NCBI RefSeq assembly: GCF_900110415.1
Contig: NZ_FODR01000007.1
Span: 301,573-365,572 of the forward strand
DNA from: Mucilaginibacter sp. OK283
GTDB lineage: Bacteria > Bacteroidota > Bacteroidia > Sphingobacteriales > Sphingobacteriaceae
Length of the DNA stretch: 64,000 nt
Reading direction: 5' to 3'
Shown: piece after piece, positions 43,563-52,033 of the stretch
Position numbering within the stretch: position 1 is the stretch's first letter
How the letters are laid out: each line of letters starts with the position of its first letter
Made by a program: the position numbers and the translations under genes
Notes under the pieces: model-generated
Database searches by the model: none
What the model saw: the letters and a program-made list of their open reading frames with translations, nothing else
What the model was told of the DNA's origin: nothing

Positions 43563-44216
43563 ATGGATTCACCGCAAACTTTACCCGTACTTGATGCCGC
43601 CGAACTGCGTGTGCTTGGCTCGCTGATGGAAAAAAGCAAAACCACACCAGATTATTACCCCATGACTCTTAACGGGTTAACCGCTGCCTGTAACCAGAAA
43701 ACCTCCCGCAAGCCGGTAGTGAATTACGATGAAGCCATTGTGACCGAAGCACTGAATACCCTTAAAAGGCGCGGACTGATTTCGACAGCAACCGGCGGAT
43801 CTATCCGCAATATCAAATACAAACACAACTTTGCCATCGTTTTCCCGGTTATCCCGGCCGAGGTGGCTTTAATTTGCCTGCTGATACTGCGGGGGCCGCA
43901 AACGCCCGGCGAATTAAACACCAACTCGGGCAGGTTGTACGAATTTGAATCGATAGAAGAAGTCCAGGAAATGCTTGAAAAACTTGCCGATCCGGCTATG
44001 CCTTATATCGTACAACTCCCCAAACGCCCCGGTCAAAAGGAACAGCGTTACGCGCATTTACTGGCCGGTACTCCTGATATTAATGACGACGAGGAAATAG
44101 AAGAGACCGGTGGCCGTTCATCAAGTGGTCTTGAAGCACGTGTAGCCAAACTGGAGCTTGAACTTGCCGAAATGAAGGAGGCCTTTGATAAGTTGATGAA
44201 GGAGTTGATGGGGTAG
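43563..44216 (+). CDS. YceH family (DUF480) protein
   Basis: 217 residues. DUF480 signature LPVLDAAELRVLGSLMEKSKTTPDYYPMT at the N terminus and LTAACNQKTSRKPVVNYDE, a tandem winged-helix arrangement, ending in an acidic coiled coil (ARVAKLELELAEMKEAFDKL). Function unknown. A TTTG-N18-TATATTTA promoter-like pair ends four bases before the ATG. Its stop is immediately followed by the next start. Confidence 0.9.
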   Translation: MDSPQTLPVLDAAELRVLGSLMEKSKTTPDYYPMTLNGLTAACNQKTSRKPVVNYDEAIVTEALNTLKRRGLISTATGGSIRNIKYKHNFAIVFPVIPAEVALICLLILRGPQTPGELNTNSGRLYEFESIEEVQEMLEKLADPAMPYIVQLPKRPGQKEQRYAHLLAGTPDINDDEEIEETGGRSSSGLEARVAKLELELAEMKEAFDKLMKELMG

Positions 44217-44639
44217 ATGAATATATCTGGTAATAAGTATTTCAAGGTACTTGCCGAAACCGATACTTTGATCCTTGGGCACGAATTTGAATATGCCGCT
44301 CTGATAAATAAACGAAGTAAGAGGGAAGTTTTCTATCATGGGTTTGGCTATGGTGATCCCTGCTGTGGAATAATCGGGCCAGATAACAACTGGTGCGCAA
44401 TTGGCGGCAATGAACTTATTGTTTGGACAAAAGACAGGGTCGCTCGAATATTTATTGAAATCGAAATCTCCTGGATTAAAGATATGAGGCTAAAATCAAA
44501 CTACGAATTTGAATTTTTGGTAGATCCATGGTCTGAATATGGAGCTATCTGGTCCTTGAATATTGAAACTATGGAGAAATATAAGATTAAAGATTTTTGT
44601 TTAACCAGTTTGCCGTATACCGACGACATTTCGTGGTAA
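44217..44639 (+). CDS. hypothetical protein coupled to YceH
   Basis: 140 residues starting at the base after the YceH stop. No signal or membrane segment; rich in Trp, Ile and Glu, with GDPCCGIIGPDNNWCAIGGNELIVW in parts and a C-terminal LTSLPYTDDISW. It resembles small single-domain proteins often found as immunity or stand-alone unknowns, but I cannot assign a family. The 20-base gap to the convergent kinase gene carries no terminator. Confidence 0.65.
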   Translation: MNISGNKYFKVLAETDTLILGHEFEYAALINKRSKREVFYHGFGYGDPCCGIIGPDNNWCAIGGNELIVWTKDRVARIFIEIEISWIKDMRLKSNYEFEFLVDPWSEYGAIWSLNIETMEKYKIKDFCLTSLPYTDDISW

Positions 44640-44659
44640 AATAAGGAGCGCTCATTAAT

Positions 44660-47600
44660 CTACTTAACTTTCTTACCCACCCAGGCCATCATCTTATGGG
44701 CGGCTTTCAACACGGCAATCAGCCCTTCCGATTTCATGGGTTTGGCAATATAATCGTCCATGCCTTCCGCTATGCACATATCGCGGTCATCAGGGCCGGC
44801 ATTGGCGGTCATGGCGATGATAAAAGGCTGTAGCTTACGGTTGCTTTCACGGATTGACCGGGTGGCCTCAAAACCGTCCATTTCGGGCATCTGCACATCC
44901 ATCAATATGACGTTAAATTCCTGATCGTCCAGTTTTTTTAATACTTCAAGTCCATTCTCTACCATTGCAAATTCATAGCCCAGTTTGCTCAACATCCGGC
45001 TTATTAGTTTTTGGTTAACCTGGTTATCTTCGGCCACAAGTATATTTAGCGGATATTCCACCGCGAAGTTACTGTCAAGCAACTTGACTGCTTTGGGTTC
45101 GGGCGCCGGCGCTTTTCCAACACTCCTTAATTCGGCTTGTACGCTTTTGCCTAACTGATTTAGCTTAACCGGTTTTGTTAAAATAGCTGCAAACAAGCCC
45201 GGATATTTTACCTTCGAGCTATCGCCAATGGAACTGAGCATGATAATGGGCAGCTGCGGATATTTTATTTTGGCAGCCTCGGCAAAGCCAACACCATCCA
45301 TTTCCGGCATCTCCATATCGGTTATAATCAGGTTATAGTCGTTATCATTGGCCAGCAAATCAAGTCCCTCAGTAGCAGATGATGCTGTATGTGTAATAAG
45401 GCCCCATTGCTCCAGTTGGGTTTTAAGGATAAAACGATTGGTTTTATTATCATCAACAACCAATACCTTTTTGCCTTCCAGATCAGCAGTATCAAATACC
45501 AGGGGAACATATTTTGATTGTTTTTGGCTCACCGCAACTTTGATAGTAAACACAAATACCGATCCTTCGCCATACACACTCTCTACCCAAATATCGCCGC
45601 CCATCAATTTAACCAGGCGTTGGCTAATTACCAGGCCAAGGCCGGTGCCGCCATATTTGCGCGTGGTTGATGAATCGGCCTGCCAAAAGGCGTTAAATAA
45701 ACCGGATACTTTTTCTTCAGAAATACCTATACCGGTATCCATGATACTGAAACCAATTTCAATTTGTCCGTCGGGGTGTGTTTTCGACGAAAATACCTTT
45801 ATAAATACTTCTCCCTTTTGCGTGAATTTAAGTGCATTGCCGGTTAAATTGGTAATAACCTGTTTAAGGCGCAAACTATCACCAATAACCTGCTGGGGCA
45901 GGGCAGGGTCTATCTGGTACACCAGTTCCAGTCCCTGTTGCGAAGCTATGGGCGAGAAAATGTCCATCACTTCCTCAATGCAATGGCGTAGGTCAAAATC
46001 CTCCTGCTCCATATTCATCTTGCCCGACTCTATCTTAGAGAAATCAAGAATGTCATTTATCACGTTCACCAGGCTATCGCCGCATGATATGATGGTATCC
46101 GTATATTCCCGCTGTTCGGTGTTCAGCTCGGTTTCGCCCAAAAGGGAAGCCATGCCTATAACGCCGTTCATCGGCGTACGAATTTCATGACTCATGGTGG
46201 CAAGGAAAATACTTTTAGCCTGGTTGGCTTTGTCGGCCTCTTCGCGGGCCTCTTTTTCATGCGCCATATGCAATTCCAGCTCTTCCGACTGGGATAATAG
46301 CTCCTCATTTAAGGCTTGCAACTCTTCCGACTGTGCCTGCAATTCTTCGTTTAGTAACTGCAAATCTTCCGATTGCTTTTTTAATTCCTGCGATTGTTGT
46401 AAAACTTCGGTAGTACGCTCAGATACCTGCTCTTCCAGCAAACGTTTTTGCTTTTCAATATTATTTACCTTCGCTTTATACAAACCGTAAATTATGGCAA
46501 AAATAACAAAGGTAATAAGCGATAAAAACCACCAGGTAAGCCAAAACGGAGGCAAAACAATAATTTCTAAGTTAAGTTCATGACGCGACCATTTGCCATC
46601 GCTGTTACGGCTTTTTACTTTAAACGTGTAAGTACCCGCAGATAAGTTGGTATAGGTAGCCGTATTTTTGTTACCTACATAGTTCCAGGTTTTATCGAAA
46701 CCCGCCAACTGATAGGCATATTGTTTTTTGCTGGCCAGTCCAAAATCCAACGATACAAACTCAAATGAAATTACCGACTGCTCATGGGTTAGCGTAATTG
46801 ATTTGGCCTCCGAAATGTCTTCTTTTAAAGGTGAAGGATCGTTATCGTTTTGAGCTACCGGCACGGTTTTATTGAAAATCTGGAAATCTGTTAATATCAG
46901 TGGCGGATCGTATGATGTTTCACTTATCTTTTCAGGATCAAACATGTTGAAGCCGTTAATTCCTCCAAAATAAATGGTGCCATCTTTACTGATAGCTGCG
47001 GAATGCGGTTTAAATTCGTCGGATTGTAACCCGTCTTCTACCGTAAAATTCCTGAATTGTTTCGTCCGTGGATTAAACCTTGAAATGCCATTATTGGTGC
47101 TTATCCATAAGTTGTTGTTCTTATCTTCCCTTATGGCGTAGGTATAATCGTTTGGCAGGCCGTCTTTTGCTTTGTAATTGTTAAACTGCCTGGTACGTGT
47201 ATCAAAGTGCGTTAATCCATTATAAGTACAAATCCAGATATTGCCGAGGTGGTCTTCAAACAGATCGAGCGCGGCGTTATTACCCGTGCTGTTTTTTAGC
47301 ACATCGTACTTGTATATTTTAAATGAGTTGGTTTCAGGATCAAACAAATCAAGGCTGCCGTCATTGGTGCCAACCCAAAGGTTTCCCTTTGAATCCGCCA
47401 AAAGGGAGTTAATATTATCGCTGCCTATGCTTGTTGGGTTAGCGGGATCATGCCGGTAATGGATAAATCCATTTGTTTTGGGGTTAAACAAATCTAAACC
47501 CTGGCCCAGAGTGCCACACCAAATCTTATTATCGGGCGTAACGGCAACTGCATAAACATTATTGCCGCTTAAACTGGTAGAGTCGTTGGGGTTATTGCGA

Positions 47601-48997
47601 TAAGATTTGAATTTGTGGGTCTGTAAATCCATAACGCTCACGCCATCTCCCCAGGTACCTATCCACAAATTATTTTTGTAATCTTCTTTTAACGCTAAAA
47701 CGTAGTTGCCGCCTATGCTTGTTTTGTCGGCGTCATTATAGCGATACGCTTTAAATGTGCCTTTTTTGGGGTCGAACTGGTTGAGGCCGCCACCATCTGT
47801 GCCTATCCAAATGCTTGCTTTTTTATCCTCCAATATGCTTAAAACAAAATTATTGGATATGCTATTGGCCTGTGAGTTATGGTTAAAATGCCTAAAGTTA
47901 TCAGTTACCTTTTTATATAAACTGATGCCCGAGGCAAACCCGCTTACCCACATGTTGCCCATATTATCTTTCAGTATTACGTCGACCGAATTGCTGGAGA
48001 TACTACTGTTATCTACTTCATCCTGTAAATGGTTGCTGAATATGCCTTTTTCATAATTAAAAATGCTAAGGCCGCCGTTTTCGGTGCCAATCCATAAATT
48101 ATGGTTACTATCCTCGGCAATACATTGGATGCTGTTATAAGCTAATGAATTGCTGTTATTGGGATCGTTTTTGAAATGCCGAAAAGTTGCCGTAGCCGGG
48201 TCGTATAGATTTAAACCGCCAGAGCCACAGCCTACCCATAAGCGATGGTTGCTGTCTTCAAAGATACTGGTTATCCTATCTGCCGATATGGTACTGCCAT
48301 TACGCTCGTCGTGTTTAAAATTGGTGAAGCTTTTGGTTTTTGCATTAAAAAGGCTGAGGCCTCCATAAGCGGTGCCAATCCAAACATCGCCTTTACTATC
48401 TACATAAGTAACCCTGGCATTATCATCACCCAAGCTGGTTAAATCATGCTTGTTGTTACGATAGTGGATAAATTTATGCTGACCAATAATGTATTGATCA
48501 ACGCCATCTTTTAAGGTGGCTATCCATAAATTACCGTTTTTATCCAGTGCAATATTTACGGTAAAATTGCTGGCCAGCGTATTTGGTATTTTATCATTAT
48601 GCAGGAAACGGATAAAACGATTTTTATTCCGGTCGAACTTATTAAGTCCTCCGCTGGTGGCTACCCATAAACTGCCGTCCTTATCTTCGGCGATGTGGTT
48701 TATGTAGTTGTTGCTGATGCTGGTTTTATCGTTAACATCATTCCTGAAAACTTTAAATTTATTGCCATCGTAACGGTTTAGCCCGTCGCGGGTACCAACC
48801 CAGATAAAGCCTTGCTTACCCTGGATCATGGTGTTGATGTTAAGCTCAGAAAGATTTTCTTTACTGCCTATGTGCTGAAAGTGCATAGGATGTTCCTGGG
48901 CCGAAACCCAAAATGAACATGCCATAAAAATGAATACCAGGTAATACTTTAAGCCCCTTATCGACATCAGAAAAACATAAGATTTTGGCGTGCGCAC
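44660..48997 (-). CDS. hybrid two-component sensor kinase with beta-propeller sensor
   Basis: 1445 residues. Order: signal/anchor (about 14-33); two-component regulator propeller repeats to about 690 (many copies of NLWIGT-N-GGL type); Y_Y_Y domain (about 740-805); one membrane helix (about 815-838); long coiled coil of QSEELQ repeats (about 845-915); HisKA with SHEIRTP (His about 935); HATPase_c with DTGIGI and GTGLGL; two receiver domains with phospho-Asp in TDMEMPEMDG (about 1226) and MDVQMPEMDG (about 1366). It ends without AraC HTH or HPt, unlike classical PUL hybrid regulators, so the phosphate must go to a separate protein. Periplasmic ligand is probably a sugar. Confidence 0.94.
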   Translation of the reverse strand: MRTPKSYVFLMSIRGLKYYLVFIFMACSFWVSAQEHPMHFQHIGSKENLSELNINTMIQGKQGFIWVGTRDGLNRYDGNKFKVFRNDVNDKTSISNNYINHIAEDKDGSLWVATSGGLNKFDRNKNRFIRFLHNDKIPNTLASNFTVNIALDKNGNLWIATLKDGVDQYIIGQHKFIHYRNNKHDLTSLGDDNARVTYVDSKGDVWIGTAYGGLSLFNAKTKSFTNFKHDERNGSTISADRITSIFEDSNHRLWVGCGSGGLNLYDPATATFRHFKNDPNNSNSLAYNSIQCIAEDSNHNLWIGTENGGLSIFNYEKGIFSNHLQDEVDNSSISSNSVDVILKDNMGNMWVSGFASGISLYKKVTDNFRHFNHNSQANSISNNFVLSILEDKKASIWIGTDGGGLNQFDPKKGTFKAYRYNDADKTSIGGNYVLALKEDYKNNLWIGTWGDGVSVMDLQTHKFKSYRNNPNDSTSLSGNNVYAVAVTPDNKIWCGTLGQGLDLFNPKTNGFIHYRHDPANPTSIGSDNINSLLADSKGNLWVGTNDGSLDLFDPETNSFKIYKYDVLKNSTGNNAALDLFEDHLGNIWICTYNGLTHFDTRTRQFNNYKAKDGLPNDYTYAIREDKNNNLWISTNNGISRFNPRTKQFRNFTVEDGLQSDEFKPHSAAISKDGTIYFGGINGFNMFDPEKISETSYDPPLILTDFQIFNKTVPVAQNDNDPSPLKEDISEAKSITLTHEQSVISFEFVSLDFGLASKKQYAYQLAGFDKTWNYVGNKNTATYTNLSAGTYTFKVKSRNSDGKWSRHELNLEIIVLPPFWLTWWFLSLITFVIFAIIYGLYKAKVNNIEKQKRLLEEQVSERTTEVLQQSQELKKQSEDLQLLNEELQAQSEELQALNEELLSQSEELELHMAHEKEAREEADKANQAKSIFLATMSHEIRTPMNGVIGMASLLGETELNTEQREYTDTIISCGDSLVNVINDILDFSKIESGKMNMEQEDFDLRHCIEEVMDIFSPIASQQGLELVYQIDPALPQQVIGDSLRLKQVITNLTGNALKFTQKGEVFIKVFSSKTHPDGQIEIGFSIMDTGIGISEEKVSGLFNAFWQADSSTTRKYGGTGLGLVISQRLVKLMGGDIWVESVYGEGSVFVFTIKVAVSQKQSKYVPLVFDTADLEGKKVLVVDDNKTNRFILKTQLEQWGLITHTASSATEGLDLLANDNDYNLIITDMEMPEMDGVGFAEAAKIKYPQLPIIMLSSIGDSSKVKYPGLFAAILTKPVKLNQLGKSVQAELRSVGKAPAPEPKAVKLLDSNFAVEYPLNILVAEDNQVNQKLISRMLSKLGYEFAMVENGLEVLKKLDDQEFNVILMDVQMPEMDGFEATRSIRESNRKLQPFIIAMTANAGPDDRDMCIAEGMDDYIAKPMKSEGLIAVLKAAHKMMAWVGKKVK

Positions 48998-49147
48998 AGA
49001 TTCCTAATTTAAAACTTATTACGGGATTGTTTATAATTATTTGATGAATAGTTAAACGGCGGTAGAGGCAAATTAGTTATGCCTATGTTAACAGTGAATT
49101 AAGTGGTTATACATGGATTTTACTTAAACAACCTGATTCATATTTTT

Positions 49148-49156
49148 TAACTTTGC
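49148..49156 (+). promoter_or_regulatory. -7 box abutting the VF530 start
   Basis: TAACTTTGC is an exact TAnnTTTGC match ending four bases before ATG 49161. Confidence 0.45.
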
Positions 49157-49160
49157 CCAT

Positions 49161-49385
49161 ATGGATGAAAAAAGCAAAGACCCGCTGCACGGCAAAACGT
49201 TAGAAACGATTTTGAACGAACTGGTTGCCCGTTTTGGCTGGCCCGAACTGGGTTACCAGATAAGAATTAATTGTTTTTTGGATAATCCGAGCATATCATC
49301 CAGTCTGAAGTTTTTGCGCAAAACGCCATGGGCACGTAAAAAGGTAGAGGATATGTATATCCACTATTTTACCAAAAAAAATTAG
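49161..49385 (+). CDS. VF530 family (DUF2132) small DNA-binding-like protein
   Basis: 74 residues. DPLHGKTLETILNELVARFGW, NCFLDNPSISSSLKFLRKTPWAR and KVEDMYIHYF match the VF530 family, a compact helical fold proposed to bind DNA. Function unknown. It overlaps the convergent helicase gene by four bases at 49382-49385. Confidence 0.9.
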   Translation: MDEKSKDPLHGKTLETILNELVARFGWPELGYQIRINCFLDNPSISSSLKFLRKTPWARKKVEDMYIHYFTKKN

Positions 49386-50674
49386 TGCTTGCGCTTATTG
49401 TTCATTTTAGCTTTTTGGCCCGAGCTAAAGTTATAAGTTTTTGAATTGGCAGCCTTTTTTTCATGAAAAGCCGCGCCAACTATAGGGGCATCGGGGTTTG
49501 GTTTAGGTTCTTTTTTTGCTTTTACCTCTTTTTCAATGATAAGCTCTTCGGGTAACTCGGCAAGGGCAATTTTTTTGCCGGTGGCCTGCTCTATCTTTTT
49601 AACCTGGCTAAGTTCCAGGTCGGTGGCAAAAGTGAGGGCCATTGTCTCGTTCTGGCTTTCAGGATAATGGTTGGTTACACGATCAATAAACAGTTCTTTT
49701 TCTGCCGGTACGTCAAAATGAATGATGAAAGGAATATCGGCCAGGCTAAAAGCTTCTTCCTGCTCATTAGCTACCAACAGTACCCTGGCGCCTTCATCAG
49801 CCTTAAATGCTTCTATCGATTTAAAACCCGGGCTATCAAAAAACTGGGGATTTAAATAAGCCACGGCAGTGCGTAAACGTGTTTGCAGGCTTTTATAAAC
49901 TTTATCGGCAGTTGCACGTGTATTTACAAAAACTACGGTTTTGGTAAATAGCTCTTCATCGTACATAAACAAATTGAGCAGGTTTAATTTAGTGCCGAAG
50001 TTGGGTACGTTATATAAAAATTGCGGATGTGTCTCTAACGGTTGTTCTGCCAATGCTTCTACCTCCACAATAGCAGGATCTTTCATAAAAGGATCCAGCA
50101 TCTTTTGCAGTTTGCTGTGCATTACCTCGGTAAATACCAGTTTCTGGCTTTTGCCAATGCTATTTGCCAGCTCTACAACAGGAAGCTGCATGCCTCTTTT
50201 TATCATTTCATCGGCATCGTCAACCACAAACATATCAACCTTGTTAAGGTTAAGGGCAAGCTTCAGGTAAATGGCGCGTGCCCTGTCGGGAGTAGCAACT
50301 ACTATATCGGCACCATCGGCCAATGCGTCCATCTGGGCTTCAATACCCGGGGCCACATACAAGCCAACAATTTTTATTGATTTGTTTTTGTTCAGGCGGT
50401 CAAATTGTTCTATCACCCCAAATACGTCCTCTTTATCGGGTACCAGGATCAATACACGCGGAACGCCTTCGGGGGCATAATTAAAGCGGTTTAAAACACC
50501 CAGTACATAAGTGGTAGTTTTGCCGCTACCTTCGTAACCAATGGCGATGATATCCTGGCCGCCTACAATTCTTGAAAGGGTTTTTAATTGCAGTTCTTTA
50601 GGGTTTGTAAAACCAGCTTCATTTACCGAACGAACCAGCTGTTTTTTCAGCTTCAATTTTTCAAACCACACCAT
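49382..50674 (-). CDS. DEAD-box-like RNA helicase with degenerate motifs
   Basis: 430 residues, two RecA-like domains. Q-motif GFTNPKELQ, Walker A GYEGSGKT (46-53) and Ib-like VVATPDRA are good. Motif II is DDAD (152-155) rather than DEAD; motif III SAT is missing (LVFTEV instead); and the HRxGRxGR arginine-finger motif VI is replaced by FIDRVTNHYP. The basic C-terminal tail (KAKKEPKPNPD, KMNNKRKH) resembles RNA-binding tails. It may bind ATP and RNA with poor or no unwinding. Not truncated relative to DEAD-box proteins. Confidence 0.85.
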   Translation of the reverse strand: MVWFEKLKLKKQLVRSVNEAGFTNPKELQLKTLSRIVGGQDIIAIGYEGSGKTTTYVLGVLNRFNYAPEGVPRVLILVPDKEDVFGVIEQFDRLNKNKSIKIVGLYVAPGIEAQMDALADGADIVVATPDRARAIYLKLALNLNKVDMFVVDDADEMIKRGMQLPVVELANSIGKSQKLVFTEVMHSKLQKMLDPFMKDPAIVEVEALAEQPLETHPQFLYNVPNFGTKLNLLNLFMYDEELFTKTVVFVNTRATADKVYKSLQTRLRTAVAYLNPQFFDSPGFKSIEAFKADEGARVLLVANEQEEAFSLADIPFIIHFDVPAEKELFIDRVTNHYPESQNETMALTFATDLELSQVKKIEQATGKKIALAELPEELIIEKEVKAKKEPKPNPDAPIVGAAFHEKKAANSKTYNFSSGQKAKMNNKRKH

Positions 50675-50777
50675 CTGAGAACTTTATTAAGTATTTAAGA
50701 GGGCGAATTTACCTAAATTTCCTTGAAAAGAGTCAAGAATCAAGAATCAAGAGCCAAGACAGGGAATACTTTAGGTA

Positions 50778-51587
50778 TTATATTGATTGCCAAACAGTGT
50801 TTTCATCCTTTTGGAGCAGGCCCGTAAACGTTGGTTTGGCGGGGATATCAAGATAAGGATATGTAACTTTTGACAGATACAATCCCTGGGGATAGGCTGG
50901 GATGATGATTTTTGGCGTTTGTTTGCTGATGAGGTGACTTTCAAATTCATCAACACTTATTTCGCCCCGGCCAATTTCCAGCAGGCGGCCGATAATGATC
51001 CTGATCATTTTGCTCAAAAAACGGTTAGCAGATATGTTGAACCGGAGCCTGTCGCCGTTACTGCTAACAAAAAGGCTTGACGAGCTTACGTTGCAAATGG
51101 TATGGTCAATCCTGTCGGGCATTTTACAAAAGGCGCGATAATCGTTATAACGCGGGAGCAGCGTTATAGCCTTTTTCATTTCATCAATATTGAGGTTGGT
51201 TTCGGGATACAGCGCGCTAAAAGCACTTAAAAAAGGGTCTTTATAAGTATGAATAAAATAATCATATGAGCGCTGCACGGCATCAAACCGGGCGTGGGGC
51301 AGGCCCTGCATCGGGATGATATCAAATACCGCGATATCATCCGGCAGTATTTTATTGAGGCGGAAAAAGAGATCGAAATCCCATTCCTTTGCTAAATCGA
51401 TATGAAAAAAAAATTGGCTGGCATGCACCTGCGCGTCGGTACGGCCACAGCCGTTAACAGTTATGGGCGTTTTTAATATTTGGCTTAAAGCGGTTTCAAA
51501 AACGGATTGTACACTTGCAACGCCGGCATGTTTTTGCCAGCCACTGTACTGTGTGCCATGATAACCAATATGAAAAAAATAGCGCAT
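50778..51587 (-). CDS. truA: tRNA pseudouridine(38-40) synthase
   Basis: 269 residues from ATG 51587 (MRYFFHIGYHGTQYSGWQ); the frame runs eight codons further. TruA converts U38-U40 of the tRNA anticodon arm to pseudouridine. The catalytic Asp is D51 in GCGRTDAQVHA; KSYDYFIH-like (RSYDYFIHT) and RFLSKMIRIIIGRLLEIG are the other signatures. Normal length. Confidence 0.94.
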   Translation of the reverse strand: MRYFFHIGYHGTQYSGWQKHAGVASVQSVFETALSQILKTPITVNGCGRTDAQVHASQFFFHIDLAKEWDFDLFFRLNKILPDDIAVFDIIPMQGLPHARFDAVQRSYDYFIHTYKDPFLSAFSALYPETNLNIDEMKKAITLLPRYNDYRAFCKMPDRIDHTICNVSSSSLFVSSNGDRLRFNISANRFLSKMIRIIIGRLLEIGRGEISVDEFESHLISKQTPKIIIPAYPQGLYLSKVTYPYLDIPAKPTFTGLLQKDENTVWQSI

Positions 51588-51691
51588 AATCTTGGATCCA
51601 AAAATCCGCAAAAATTATGGTAAAGCCATACAAAAACAAATGGGGATGGCTAAACGGATGGCTTTAAACCAGCTCGGGCTTTTCAAACAAC

Positions 51692-51722
51692 TTGCGTATC
51701 TGCCGTACATAACCTACCTTTA
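51692..51722 (+). promoter_or_regulatory. promoter of the cobalamin riboswitch transcript
   Basis: TTG at 51692-51694, 20-base spacer, and TACCTTTA at 51715-51722 (one mismatch to TAnnTTTG). Transcription would begin just before the riboswitch. Confidence 0.5.
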
Positions 51723-51730
51723 CAGCGCTT

Positions 51731-51899
51731 TAGGTTCCTTTATAGCATATCATAAAGGATTAAAAGGGAATACGGTGTAAATCCGGAACTGTCCCGCAGC
51801 TGTAAGCTCCATAACCATAGTTCATTCTATTAAAGTCACTTGCGCTTAGGCTCAGGGAAGACAGAACGAAAGGGGAGTAAGTCAGAAGACCTGCCAGAG
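51731..51899 (+). ncRNA. cobalamin (B12) riboswitch
   Basis: Conserved blocks in order: AGGTTCC, AAAGGGAATACGGTGTAAATCC (in pieces), GGAACTGTCCCGCAGCTGTAAGC (the B12-box region), TCACTTGCGC, GGGAAG and the 3' GTCAGAAGACCTGCC. It precedes a BtuB-like receptor and binds adenosyl- or other cobalamin to shut off uptake genes. Confidence 0.95.
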
Positions 51900-51958
51900 C
51901 ATTATAAATTATTCATAGCTTTCGTGGATTGAAGCCTGAATGTGAATGCTCTTCTTTT
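51896..51958 (+). terminator. hairpin sharing its 5' arm with the riboswitch 3' end
   Basis: agagcatt (51896-51903) pairs with aatgctct (51945-51952), followed by tcttttgg. The 5' arm touches the last conserved bases of the aptamer, so it may be the expression platform; the 41-base loop and short T run make this uncertain. Confidence 0.4.
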
Positions 51959-52033
51959 GGTGGTGTGTTTTCATTTTATCAGTCTGTGTTGTGCTATTTA
52001 AACTGCATTATTATTTAACGCTATAGCAAATAC

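Noticed and set aside
45348..46190. 280-codon ORF antisense to the hybrid kinase
   Set aside because: The Ser/Thr-rich, low-complexity protein is the shadow of the kinase domains on the other strand.
51592..51780. 62-codon ORF before the B12 riboswitch
   Set aside because: It runs through the promoter and into the aptamer; the peptide is not conserved-looking.
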